From Gammaproteobacteria bacterium (GTDB lineage: Bacteria; Pseudomonadota; Gammaproteobacteria; Pseudomonadales; JADFDG01): a DNA stretch of 64,000 nt. The notes under the pieces were generated by a model. The model was not told the DNA's origin and made no database searches. It saw only the letters and a program-made list of their open reading frames with translations. The stretch lies in contig JADFDG010000007.1 in assembly GCA_018262975.1 (NCBI GenBank), positions 1 to 64,000 of the forward strand. The letters run 5' to 3'. The stretch's first letter is position 1; each line of letters opens with the position of its first letter. Positions 57,247 through 64,000 of the stretch are shown here, one piece after another. A program made the position numbers and the translations under genes.

Positions 57247-58401
57247 ATGAAGCGTTTCGTTTCCCGCCTTGTCGCCACCGTCACCCTCGCGCTGGCCGCC
57301 ACCGTCGCGCCCGCCGCCATGCCCCAGCCGCAACCGCCGGCCATCGAGGCAACCGCCTGGTACCTGATGGATGCGCGCACCGGCACCGTGCTGACGCAAA
57401 AGGACGCCGACAAGCGCGTACCGCCGGCCAGCCTCACCAAGATGATGACGACCTACGTGGCCGACCACGCGCTGAAGGAAGGCCGCATCCACATGGGTGA
57501 CCCGGTGATGATCAGCGAGAAGGCCTGGAAGCAGGAAGGCTCGCGCATGTTCGTGCAGGTCGGCACCCAGGTGTCGGTGGAAGACCTGTTCCGCGGCATC
57601 GTCATCCAGTCCGGCAACGACGCGTCGGTGGCCATCGCCGAACACATCGCCGGCAGCGAGGAGCAGTTCGCGTCGCTGATGAACCAGTACGCGCAGAAGC
57701 TCGGCATGACCAACACGCACTACAGGAACGCCACCGGCCTGCCGGACCCGGAGCACTACACCAGCGCGCACGACCTCGCCACGCTGGCGCGCGCGATCAT
57801 CTTCGAGTTCCCGGAGAACTACCGCTACTACGCGGAGAAGGAATTCACCTACAACGGCATCACCCAGCCCAACCGCAACCTGCTGCTCTTCCGCGACGCC
57901 ACCGTCGATGGCCTCAAGACCGGCCACACCGAGGAAGCGGGCTACTGCCTGGTGGCGTCGGCCAATCGCGGCGATACCCGCCTGGTGGCCGTGGTGATGG
58001 GCACGAAAAGCGAAGAGGCGCGCGCCACCGAGACCGCCAAGCTGATCAACTGGGGCTACAACGCCTTCGAAACCTACGCGCCTTACGCGGCAGGCACGCT
58101 GCTGGGCGAAGCCACCGTGTGGATGGGCAAGACCGACAAGGTCGCGCTGGGCGTCAACGAGGACGTCACGCTCACCATCCCGCGCGGCGCCCACACCGGC
58201 CTCGCCGCCGCCATCACCGTGCAGCCGGAACTGCGCGCGCCGCTGAAGAAGGGCGACCGCATCGGCAGCCTGGTGATCAAGAGCGGCGAGGACGTTGTCC
58301 TCGAGAAGCCGCTGGTGGCCATGAACGATGTCGAGGAAGCGAACATCTTCGTGCGCTTCTGGCACTGGCTGAAACTGCTGTTCTCCGGCCTGTTCGGCTG
58401 A
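57247..58401 (+). CDS. dacA: D-alanyl-D-alanine carboxypeptidase (PBP5-like)
   Basis: 384-residue periplasmic carboxypeptidase that trims pentapeptide stems. Signal peptide (to APAAMP, ~22), catalytic SLTKM (SxxK), SGNDASVA (SxN) and KTGHTEEAG (KTG). The tail FVRFWHWLKLLFSGLFG is an amphipathic membrane anchor, as in PBP5. Own promoter likely upstream; next gene 13 nt away. Confidence 0.96.
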   Translation: MKRFVSRLVATVTLALAATVAPAAMPQPQPPAIEATAWYLMDARTGTVLTQKDADKRVPPASLTKMMTTYVADHALKEGRIHMGDPVMISEKAWKQEGSRMFVQVGTQVSVEDLFRGIVIQSGNDASVAIAEHIAGSEEQFASLMNQYAQKLGMTNTHYRNATGLPDPEHYTSAHDLATLARAIIFEFPENYRYYAEKEFTYNGITQPNRNLLLFRDATVDGLKTGHTEEAGYCLVASANRGDTRLVAVVMGTKSEEARATETAKLINWGYNAFETYAPYAAGTLLGEATVWMGKTDKVALGVNEDVTLTIPRGAHTGLAAAITVQPELRAPLKKGDRIGSLVIKSGEDVVLEKPLVAMNDVEEANIFVRFWHWLKLLFSGLFG

Positions 58402-58414
58402 CACGGAATCCGCG

Positions 58415-58723
58415 ATGAACAACCCGGTCGATGACGGCAAGGGCGGCATCAACGAAGCGTTGTGGGAGTTCCCGCACACCATGACGCTGAAGGTGTTCGG
58501 CGATGCCGTGCCGCCGGCGGGCGAACCGCCGCTGGCGGACATCGTCTGCGGCATCCTTGCCCGCCACCTCAACGATTTCGCGGCGCAGCATCTCACCGAA
58601 CGCGCATCGTCGGGCGGCCGCTTCACCGCCGTCTCGGTGGAGATCTGCGTGCACAACCGCGCGCAGGTCGAGGGAATCTACCGGGACCTCAAGGCCAGCC
58701 CGCGCGTGCGCATGGCGCTCTGA
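58415..58723 (+). CDS. ybeD: YbeD/DUF493 family protein
   Basis: 102-residue small alpha/beta protein. [14 protein letters not shown] and [21 protein letters not shown]-like stretches ([19 protein letters not shown]) match YbeD, an ACT-like fold protein typically encoded between dacA and lipB, possibly an allosteric adaptor. Ends 5 nt before lipB. Confidence 0.93.
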   Translation: MNNPVDDGKGGINEALWEFPHTMTLKVFGDAVPPAGEPPLADIVCGILARHLNDFAAQHLTERASSGGRFTAVSVEICVHNRAQVEGIYRDLKASPRVRMAL

Positions 58724-58728
58724 CGGCC

Positions 58729-59376
58729 ATGCGCGAACTGCGGGTACGCCACCTGGGCCGCGCGGACTACGCGGCAACCTGGCAGGCCATGCAGGCATTC
58801 ACCGCCGGGCGCGCCGACGACACTCCCGACGAATTGTGGCTGCTGGAGCACCCCTCGGTGTTCACCCAGGGCCAGGCCGGCCGCGCCGAGCACGTGCTGG
58901 CCCCCGGGGACATACCGGTGGTGCAGGCCGACCGTGGCGGCCAGGTGACCTGGCACGGCCCCGGCCAGCTGGTGGCCTACGTGCTGCTGGACCTGCGGCG
59001 CCTCGGCATCGGACCCCGGCTGCTGGTGGAGCGCATCGAGCAGGCGATCGTCGCCACCCTCGCCGACTTCGGGGTGGCGGCATTCCCGCGCAGCGATGCC
59101 CATGGCGTTTACGTGGGCGACCCGGCGACCGGCGGCCGCAAGATCGCCTCGCTGGGCCTGCGCGTGCGCCGCGGCTGCAGCTACCACGGCCTGGCCCTGA
59201 ACGTGGACTCAGACCTGGAGCCGTTCAGCCGGATCAACCCCTGCGGGCACGCGGGCATGACCATCACCCGCCTGGCCGATGAAACCCGCCCCTGCCCGCC
59301 ATTGTCCGAGGTAGGGGAGCGGCTGGCCGGCCACGTGGCGGCCGCCTTCGGACTGACCTTAAGCAGTACACTCTGA
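58729..59376 (+). CDS. lipB: Octanoyl-(ACP) transferase LipB
   Basis: 215-residue enzyme that moves octanoyl from ACP to lipoyl domains. [16 protein letters not shown], catalytic Lys in RKIASLG and Cys in NPCGHAGM are intact. ATG 58729 follows ybeD by 5 nt. First committed step to protein lipoylation, finished by LipA encoded next. Confidence 0.96.
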   Translation: MRELRVRHLGRADYAATWQAMQAFTAGRADDTPDELWLLEHPSVFTQGQAGRAEHVLAPGDIPVVQADRGGQVTWHGPGQLVAYVLLDLRRLGIGPRLLVERIEQAIVATLADFGVAAFPRSDAHGVYVGDPATGGRKIASLGLRVRRGCSYHGLALNVDSDLEPFSRINPCGHAGMTITRLADETRPCPPLSEVGERLAGHVAAAFGLTLSSTL

Positions 59377-59401
59377 GACCGATACCGGTAACCTTGCCGT
59401 C

Positions 59402-60415
59402 ATGACCGATACCTCCCCGCCCCGCCCAGCCCGCAGCGACTACCGCGCCGAACCCGGCGTGAAGATGCGCGGTGCCGACAAGATGGCGCGCATCCCGGTG
59501 AAGATCGAACCCACCGAGGTGATGCCGCGCAAGCCGGACTGGATACGCGTGCGCCTGCCGGCCGGCGGCGAGATCGACCGCATCAAGGGCCTGCTGCGCA
59601 AGCAGAAGCTGCACACCGTCTGCGAGGAAGCGGCCTGCCCGAACCTCCCGGAATGCTTCGGCGGCGGCACGGCCACCTTCATGATCATGGGCGACATCTG
59701 CACGCGCCGCTGCCCGTTCTGCGACGTGGCGCACGGCCGCCCGAAGGCGCTGGATGCCGACGAGCCGAAGAACCTCGCCGAAGCCGTGCAGGCACTGGGC
59801 CTGAAGTACGTGGTGGTCACCAGCGTCGACCGCGACGACCTCAAGGACGGCGGCGCGCAGCATTTCGTGGATTGCATCCGCGCCGTGCGCGATGCCAGCC
59901 CGCAGACGAAGATCGAGGTGCTGGTGCCGGACTTCCGCGGCCGCATGGACGTGGCGCTGGCCATCATGCGCGAGTGCCCGCCGGACGTGTTCAACCACAA
60001 CCTCGAGACCGGGCCGCGCCTGTACCGCGAACTGCGCCCGGGTTCCGACTACGCCTGGTCGCTGCAACTGCTCAAGCGCTTCAAGGCCGAATGCCCGACG
60101 GTGCCGACCAAGAGCGGCATCATGGTGGGCCTCGGCGAGACCGACGAGGAAGTCCTGCAGGTGATGCGCGACATGCGCGCGCACGACGTCGATGGCATCA
60201 CCATCGGCCAGTACCTGCAGCCGTCGAAACACCATGCACCGGTGCAGCGCTTCGTGGAGCCGGCCCTGTTCGAGGCCTGGGCGAAGGAAGCGGAAGCACT
60301 GGGCTTCACCAGCGTGGCCTCCGGCCCGATGGTGCGCTCGTCGTACCACGCGGACCTGCAACACAAGGGCGTCGATGTCGGCCGGCTGAATCCCGGCATG
60401 GCGCCATCGACCTGA
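59402..60415 (+). CDS. lipA: Lipoyl synthase LipA
   Basis: 337-residue radical-SAM enzyme inserting two sulfurs into octanoyl chains. Auxiliary cluster Cys residues in [12 protein letters not shown] and the radical-SAM motif [25 protein letters not shown] and the C-terminal [10 protein letters not shown] with the conserved Arg-Ser-Ser-Tyr motif are present. Length fits LipA. Confidence 0.98.
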   Translation: MTDTSPPRPARSDYRAEPGVKMRGADKMARIPVKIEPTEVMPRKPDWIRVRLPAGGEIDRIKGLLRKQKLHTVCEEAACPNLPECFGGGTATFMIMGDICTRRCPFCDVAHGRPKALDADEPKNLAEAVQALGLKYVVVTSVDRDDLKDGGAQHFVDCIRAVRDASPQTKIEVLVPDFRGRMDVALAIMRECPPDVFNHNLETGPRLYRELRPGSDYAWSLQLLKRFKAECPTVPTKSGIMVGLGETDEEVLQVMRDMRAHDVDGITIGQYLQPSKHHAPVQRFVEPALFEAWAKEAEALGFTSVASGPMVRSSYHADLQHKGVDVGRLNPGMAPST

Positions 60416-60452
60416 TCAACGGGTTCCACCCATAACAACAACAGGGCAAGTC

Positions 60453-61130
60453 ATGCGCAGGAATGCGTTGCACCCGGTCGCCATCGCCTTCATCGCCATC
60501 GTGCTGGCGGTATTTGCCGTCAATGCCAGCGCGGCGGACGCCTGGCGCCTGGTCTCCGACAAGAACGGCATCCAGGTCTACATGCGCCACACCGACGACT
60601 CGCGGATCAAGACGTTCCGCGGCGTCACGCGCATGAAGCTCGACAACCTCCACGCGCTGTCCGGCGTGCTCAACGACACGCCGAACATGCCTCGCTGGAT
60701 GCACTTCATCTCCAACACCCGCGAGATCCGCCGCAGCGACTACCTGAACCGCGAGTACCAGTTCCTCACCAGCCTGCCCTGGCCGCTGGCCGATCGCGAG
60801 GCGGTGGTGCAACTGCTGGTGCGCCAGGACCCGGAAAGCAAGGGCATCACCGTGCACGTGGTGAACGCGCCCAAACTGCTGCCGCCCGCCCCGGAGTACA
60901 TCCGCATCCCGCAGATGCAGGGCCGCTTCGCGTTCATGCCCACCGGGAACCCGAAGGAAGTCGAGATCACCTACGAGATCATCATGGACCCGGGTGGCTA
61001 CATCCCGGCGTGGATCGCCAACATCGTGCTCAAGGACGTACCGTACTTTACGCTGGAGAAACTGCGGCGAGTGGTGGTTCGTCCCGAGTACCAGAGCTGG
61101 CGAGACCCCGTGATCACCATGCCCTGGTAA
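60453..61130 (+). CDS. START-domain-like exported protein
   Basis: 225 residues with a signal peptide (to NASA, ~26). The mature part has START/SRPBCC-like character: DAWRLVSDKNGIQVYMRHTD, WPLADREAVVQLLVR and PGGYIPAWIANIVLKDVPYF, the latter a lipid-cavity helix pattern. Likely binds a lipid in the periplasm. Stop TAA; a repeat remnant follows in the convergent gap. Confidence 0.82.
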   Translation: MRRNALHPVAIAFIAIVLAVFAVNASAADAWRLVSDKNGIQVYMRHTDDSRIKTFRGVTRMKLDNLHALSGVLNDTPNMPRWMHFISNTREIRRSDYLNREYQFLTSLPWPLADREAVVQLLVRQDPESKGITVHVVNAPKLLPPAPEYIRIPQMQGRFAFMPTGNPKEVEITYEIIMDPGGYIPAWIANIVLKDVPYFTLEKLRRVVVRPEYQSWRDPVITMPW

Positions 61131-61138
61131 GCCCGGGC

Positions 61139-61151
61139 GCCCCTCTCTACA
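61139..61151. repeat. Palindromic repeat remnant ending the LON-domain gene
   Basis: Minus-strand TGTAGAGAGGGGC, the outer part of a TAGAGAG half-unit. Its TAG is the stop codon of the LON-domain gene; the inner hairpin is lost. Confidence 0.6.
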
Positions 61152-61764
61152 TGGGCAGGGAGAAATCCATGTCCTTCAGCAGCGCATCGATGCGCGCCAG
61201 GCGCTCCAGCGGGTCGGCGATTTCCAGCAACTGCTGCTGCTCGACCAGCCCCACCGGCAGCAACTCCGCCAGCCGCCACGCCACTTCGCGCGGGCTGCCG
61301 TAATCGATGTCCGGCGGCGCGATGCGCCGGCTCATGCCAGGCTGGTTGACCACCGCGCGCAGGAAGCCGGCCAGCGGCTCGAAGCGCGGTGGCAGCACGC
61401 GGTCCTCCGGCTCCTCCAGTACTTCCACCTCGGCACGCGCCAGGCGACTGGGCTCGGCGTAGCGGCGCCGGATGCGGAAGCGGTCGCTGCCCATGCAGGC
61501 GATCAGCAGCATGCCGTCCTTCGACTTGTCAAAATCGACGATCACCGCCAGCGTGCCGGTATCGAAGGTTTCCGCCGGCGTGCCCACCTCGTTGCCATCG
61601 CGGATCAGCGCCACGCCGAACGGCGTCTGCATCTGCATGCACGACGCCACCATTTCGAGGTAGCGCGGCTCGAAGATGCGCAGCGGCAGGAAGCCGCCGG
61701 GAAACAGCACGGTGTTGAGCGGGAACAGCGGGATGTCGAGCAGCGGCGGCGACGCCATAGGCAT
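61147..61764 (-). CDS. LON protease substrate-binding domain protein
   Basis: 205-residue stand-alone LON_substr_bdg domain (LFPLNTVLFPGGFLPLRIFEPRYLEM). No ATPase or protease domain follows, so it is not a Lon protease; such proteins may act as adaptors. TGATG overlap with the ubiX stop fixes the start at 61764. Stop TAG lies in a decayed palindromic repeat. Confidence 0.9.
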   Translation of the reverse strand: MPMASPPLLDIPLFPLNTVLFPGGFLPLRIFEPRYLEMVASCMQMQTPFGVALIRDGNEVGTPAETFDTGTLAVIVDFDKSKDGMLLIACMGSDRFRIRRRYAEPSRLARAEVEVLEEPEDRVLPPRFEPLAGFLRAVVNQPGMSRRIAPPDIDYGSPREVAWRLAELLPVGLVEQQQLLEIADPLERLARIDALLKDMDFSLPM

Positions 61765-62378
61765 CAGTCCCCGCCCCAGCGCGGCGCCAGCGTTTGCGCC
61801 ACGCCGAGATGGTCGAGGATGCGCGCCACCACGAAGTCCACCATGTCCTCGACGCTGCGCGGGCGGTTGTAGAAGCCCGGGCTCGCCGGCAGGATGGTGG
61901 CGCCCATGCGCGTCAGCAGCAGCATGTTCGACAGGTGCACCTCGTGGTACGGCGCTTCGCGCGGCACCAGGATCAGCTGGCGGCGCTCCTTGAGCGCGAC
62001 GTCGGCGGCGCGTTCGATGAGGTTGTTGCAGGCACCGGTGGCCAGCGACGACAGCGTGCCCGTGCTGCACGGACACACCACCATGCGCGACGGCGCGCCG
62101 GAACCGGAGGCTACCGGCGCCGTCCACTGGTCATCGCCGAACACGCTCAGCTGGCCGGGCTTCGCGCCGTACAACTGCGCGAAGTAATCGGCGGTGGCGC
62201 CGGTCTGCGGCGGCAGCTTGAGATCGGTTTCGGTACCGATCACCACGCGCGCCGCCTTCGACACCATCAGGTACACGCGCCGGTCGGCCTGCAGCAGGCA
62301 TTCGAGCAGGCGCAGGCCGTACTGGGCGCCGGAGGCGCCGGTGATGGCCAGCGTGACGGTATCGGCGGGGGCGGCCAT
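61764..62378 (-). CDS. ubiX: Flavin prenyltransferase UbiX
   Basis: 204-residue flavin prenyltransferase that makes prenyl-FMN for UbiD decarboxylases (ubiquinone path). LAITGASGAQYGLRLLE at the N-terminus and CPCSTGTLSSLATGACNNLIERAADV (positions near 98-123) are typical; VPREAPYHEVHLSNMLLLTR follows. Both ends overlap neighbours by one base (TGATG), as in a tight mpl-ubiX-LON operon. Confidence 0.96.
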   Translation of the reverse strand: MAAPADTVTLAITGASGAQYGLRLLECLLQADRRVYLMVSKAARVVIGTETDLKLPPQTGATADYFAQLYGAKPGQLSVFGDDQWTAPVASGSGAPSRMVVCPCSTGTLSSLATGACNNLIERAADVALKERRQLILVPREAPYHEVHLSNMLLLTRMGATILPASPGFYNRPRSVEDMVDFVVARILDHLGVAQTLAPRWGGD

Positions 62379-63757
62379 CAGCCCCTCGCCTGCAGCGCCG
62401 CCAGCAACTTCTGGTGGACGCCGCCGAAGCCGCCGTTGCTCATCACCAGGATGGCATCGCCCGGCTTCGCCTCGGCCACCAGCGTGCGCACCAGCGCATC
62501 AATGTCGTTGACCACTTGCGCCGGCACGCGGCTGGCGGCGACGACGTCGTCCAGCGCCCAGTTGAGTCCCGCCGGCTGGTACCAGAACACCGCGTCGGCA
62601 TCGGCGGTGGACGGCGCCAGGTGTTCGCGGTGCGTGCCCATGCGCATGGTGTTGGAGCGTGGCTCGATGGCCAGCAGGATGCGGCCGGCGCTGCCGCGCG
62701 GGCCGATGCGCTTGCGCATGCCGGCCAGCGTCACGGCAATGGCGGTCGGGTGGTGCGCGAAATCGTCGTACACGCTGACGCCACCGACGGTGCCGAGCAG
62801 GTCGAGGCGGCGTTTCACGCCCTCGAAACGGCACAGGGCTTCCACCGCCGTTTGCGCCGCGACGCTGGCATGCACCGCCGCGGCGATCGCCGCCAGCGCG
62901 TTGCGCACGTTGTGCTCGCCGGCGCTGTCCCAGCGCACCTCGCCCACCGGCTTGCCGGCGTGCAGCACGCGGAAGGCGCTGCCGTCGGCTTCCAGCAACT
63001 GCGCCGCCCACTCGCCGCCCTCGGCGTCGAGGCCGGTGGTTTCCACCGGCGTCCAGCAGCCCTTCTGCAGCGTGTCGACGATGTTCGACTCCACGCGCGG
63101 ATGGATGATGCGGCCATTGCCGGGAATGGTGCGCACGAAGTGGTGGAACTGCTTCTTGATGGCGTCGAGGTTCTCGAAGATGTCGGCGTGGTCGAACTCG
63201 AGGTTGTTGAGGATCGCCGTCTTCGGCCGGTAGTGCACGAACTTGGAGCGCTTGTCGAAGAAGGCGCTGTCGTACTCGTCGGCTTCCACCACGAAATATT
63301 TGCCGCCGCCCAGGCGCGCGGAAATGCCGAAATTCTTCGGCACGCCGCCGATCAGGAAGCCCGGCTCGAGGCCGGCGTGCTCGAGGATCCACGCCACCAT
63401 GCTGGTGGTGGTGGTCTTGCCGTGGGTACCGGCCACGCCGATCACCCACTTGCCTGCCAGCACGTGGCGGGCCAGCCATTCCGGCCCGGAGACATACGGA
63501 ATCTGCTCGTTGAGCACGTGCTCCACCGCCGCGTTGCCGCGCGACAGCGCGTTGCCGATCACCACCAGGTCCGGGCGTTTGGCGAACTGCGCGGCGTCGT
63601 AGCCCTCGGTCAGGGCGATGCCGGCCTGCTCCAGCTGGGTGCTCATCGGCGGGTAGACGTTCTGGTCGCTGCCGGTGACGGTCTGGCCGCACTCGCGGGC
63701 GAGGATGGCCAGGCCGCCCATGAAGGTGCCGCAGATGCCGAGGATGTGGGTGTGCAT
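62378..63757 (-). CDS. mpl: UDP-N-acetylmuramate:tripeptide ligase Mpl
   Basis: 459-residue Mur-ligase-family enzyme that recycles the cell-wall tripeptide onto UDP-MurNAc. MHTHILGICGTFMGGLAIL is the N-terminal Rossmann signature; GTHGKTTTTSMVAWIL is the ATP P-loop; VEADEYDSAFFDKRSKF the conserved Glu/Asp region. ATG 63757 is chosen; a longer frame to 63907 is not supported. Starts the mpl-ubiX-LON operon. Confidence 0.97.
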   Translation of the reverse strand: MHTHILGICGTFMGGLAILARECGQTVTGSDQNVYPPMSTQLEQAGIALTEGYDAAQFAKRPDLVVIGNALSRGNAAVEHVLNEQIPYVSGPEWLARHVLAGKWVIGVAGTHGKTTTTSMVAWILEHAGLEPGFLIGGVPKNFGISARLGGGKYFVVEADEYDSAFFDKRSKFVHYRPKTAILNNLEFDHADIFENLDAIKKQFHHFVRTIPGNGRIIHPRVESNIVDTLQKGCWTPVETTGLDAEGGEWAAQLLEADGSAFRVLHAGKPVGEVRWDSAGEHNVRNALAAIAAAVHASVAAQTAVEALCRFEGVKRRLDLLGTVGGVSVYDDFAHHPTAIAVTLAGMRKRIGPRGSAGRILLAIEPRSNTMRMGTHREHLAPSTADADAVFWYQPAGLNWALDDVVAASRVPAQVVNDIDALVRTLVAEAKPGDAILVMSNGGFGGVHQKLLAALQARG

Positions 63758-63855
63758 GGAGGTTCCCGGAAGGGGCGCGGGGCGCCGGGCAAGATACCGG
63801 CAGTTTACACGCCGGCCGCCGGGCCCCGGAATTACCCGCCGCGAAGGCCTTCCGC

Positions 63856-63861
63856 TATCAT
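63856..63861 (+). promoter_or_regulatory. Candidate -10 box of the phosphofructokinase gene
   Basis: TATCAT, 72 nt before the start codon in the divergent mpl gap. Weak -35. Confidence 0.4.
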
Positions 63862-63933
63862 CGCCGGGCGCAATCGCACCCCATTCCCCCACCCGCGTCC
63901 CGCCCACCGGGACCCGCCCGAACCGGATCGACC

Positions 63934-64000
63934 ATGGCCAGCAAGAAGTCCAAGCCGCGCAACGCCTTCTACGCCCAGTCCGGCGGCGTCACCGCCGTCA
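63934..64000 (+). CDS. 6-phosphofructokinase, PPi-type, first 22 residues only
   Basis: The visible residues open MASKKSKPRN and continue with AFYAQSGGVTAV, the start of PPi-dependent phosphofructokinases, with the Gly-Gly nucleotide loop. The gene continues beyond the right edge. The family call rests on this short opening only. Confidence 0.75.
   Translation, partial: MASKKSKPRNAFYAQSGGVTAV

Overview
The window is about 64 kb of GC-rich, densely coding chromosome (intergenic gaps mostly under 200 bp, TGA the dominant stop codon). The gene order miaB-ybeZ-ybeY-ybeX(corC)-lnt / leuS-lptE-holA / proA-nadD-rsfS-rlmH-mrdA-rodA-mltB-rlpA-dacA-ybeD-lipB-lipA is the classic gammaproteobacterial arrangement. 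A 661-residue fatty acyl-CoA reductase of the type known from Marinobacter, a membrane desaturase and several lipid-linked SDR enzymes suggest a marine or hydrocarbon/lipid-associated gammaproteobacterium with wax-ester or fatty-alcohol metabolism. The exact order (for example Nevskiales or Salinisphaerales) is a guess from gene content.

Layout. 1-5 kb: 5' part of katG (minus), then a minus-strand set of MpaB-like oxygenase, SDR and desaturase, divergent from a TetR regulator with a clean palindromic operator candidate between them. 5-12.6 kb: DUF1820, a LemA/M48 membrane protease pair, a cold-shock protein, a FabR/DesT-like regulator divergent from the fatty acyl-CoA reductase, an unknown 120-residue protein and a membrane protein with a C-terminal cold-shock domain. 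12.8-25 kb: a GGDEF/EAL protein, nitroreductase, DUF815 ATPase, SDR, RhlB-like helicase, GlpE, a DksA-like protein, an ODP-type metallo-beta-lactamase protein, a PIN-PhoH ATPase and a DUF7064-type / aminoglycoside-phosphotransferase-fold / DUF6285 group. 25-33.5 kb: envelope genes (NlpC/P60-like hydrolase, M14-like peptidase, TorF porin behind a sigma-54 promoter, EEP nuclease, two paralogous coiled-coil porins around a small PstS-like protein, and PCu(A)C plus SCO1 copper proteins). 33.7-64 kb: the conserved tRNA/rRNA-maturation, cell-wall and lipoylation clusters, interrupted by DJ-1, a DsbA-fold isomerase, a methyltransferase, an RsmB-like enzyme and an alpha/beta hydrolase with a C-terminal PilZ domain. 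The right edge holds an mpl-ubiX-LON operon and the first codons of a phosphofructokinase.

The most striking element is a family of palindromic intergenic repeats built from a ~25-bp half-unit (outer TGTAGCGA or TGTAGAGA, inner mini-hairpin GGGGGCCATGCCCCC). At least 13 whole, partial or remnant copies occur. Every one lies beside a gene 3' end (convergent or tandem gaps) and none lies in the ten divergent promoter gaps. In seven genes the TAG inside the repeat's outer TGTAG (CGTAG or GTGTAG in some copies) is the stop codon; one copy ends two convergent genes at once. No RNA genes, CRISPR arrays, insertion sequences or prophage genes were seen.
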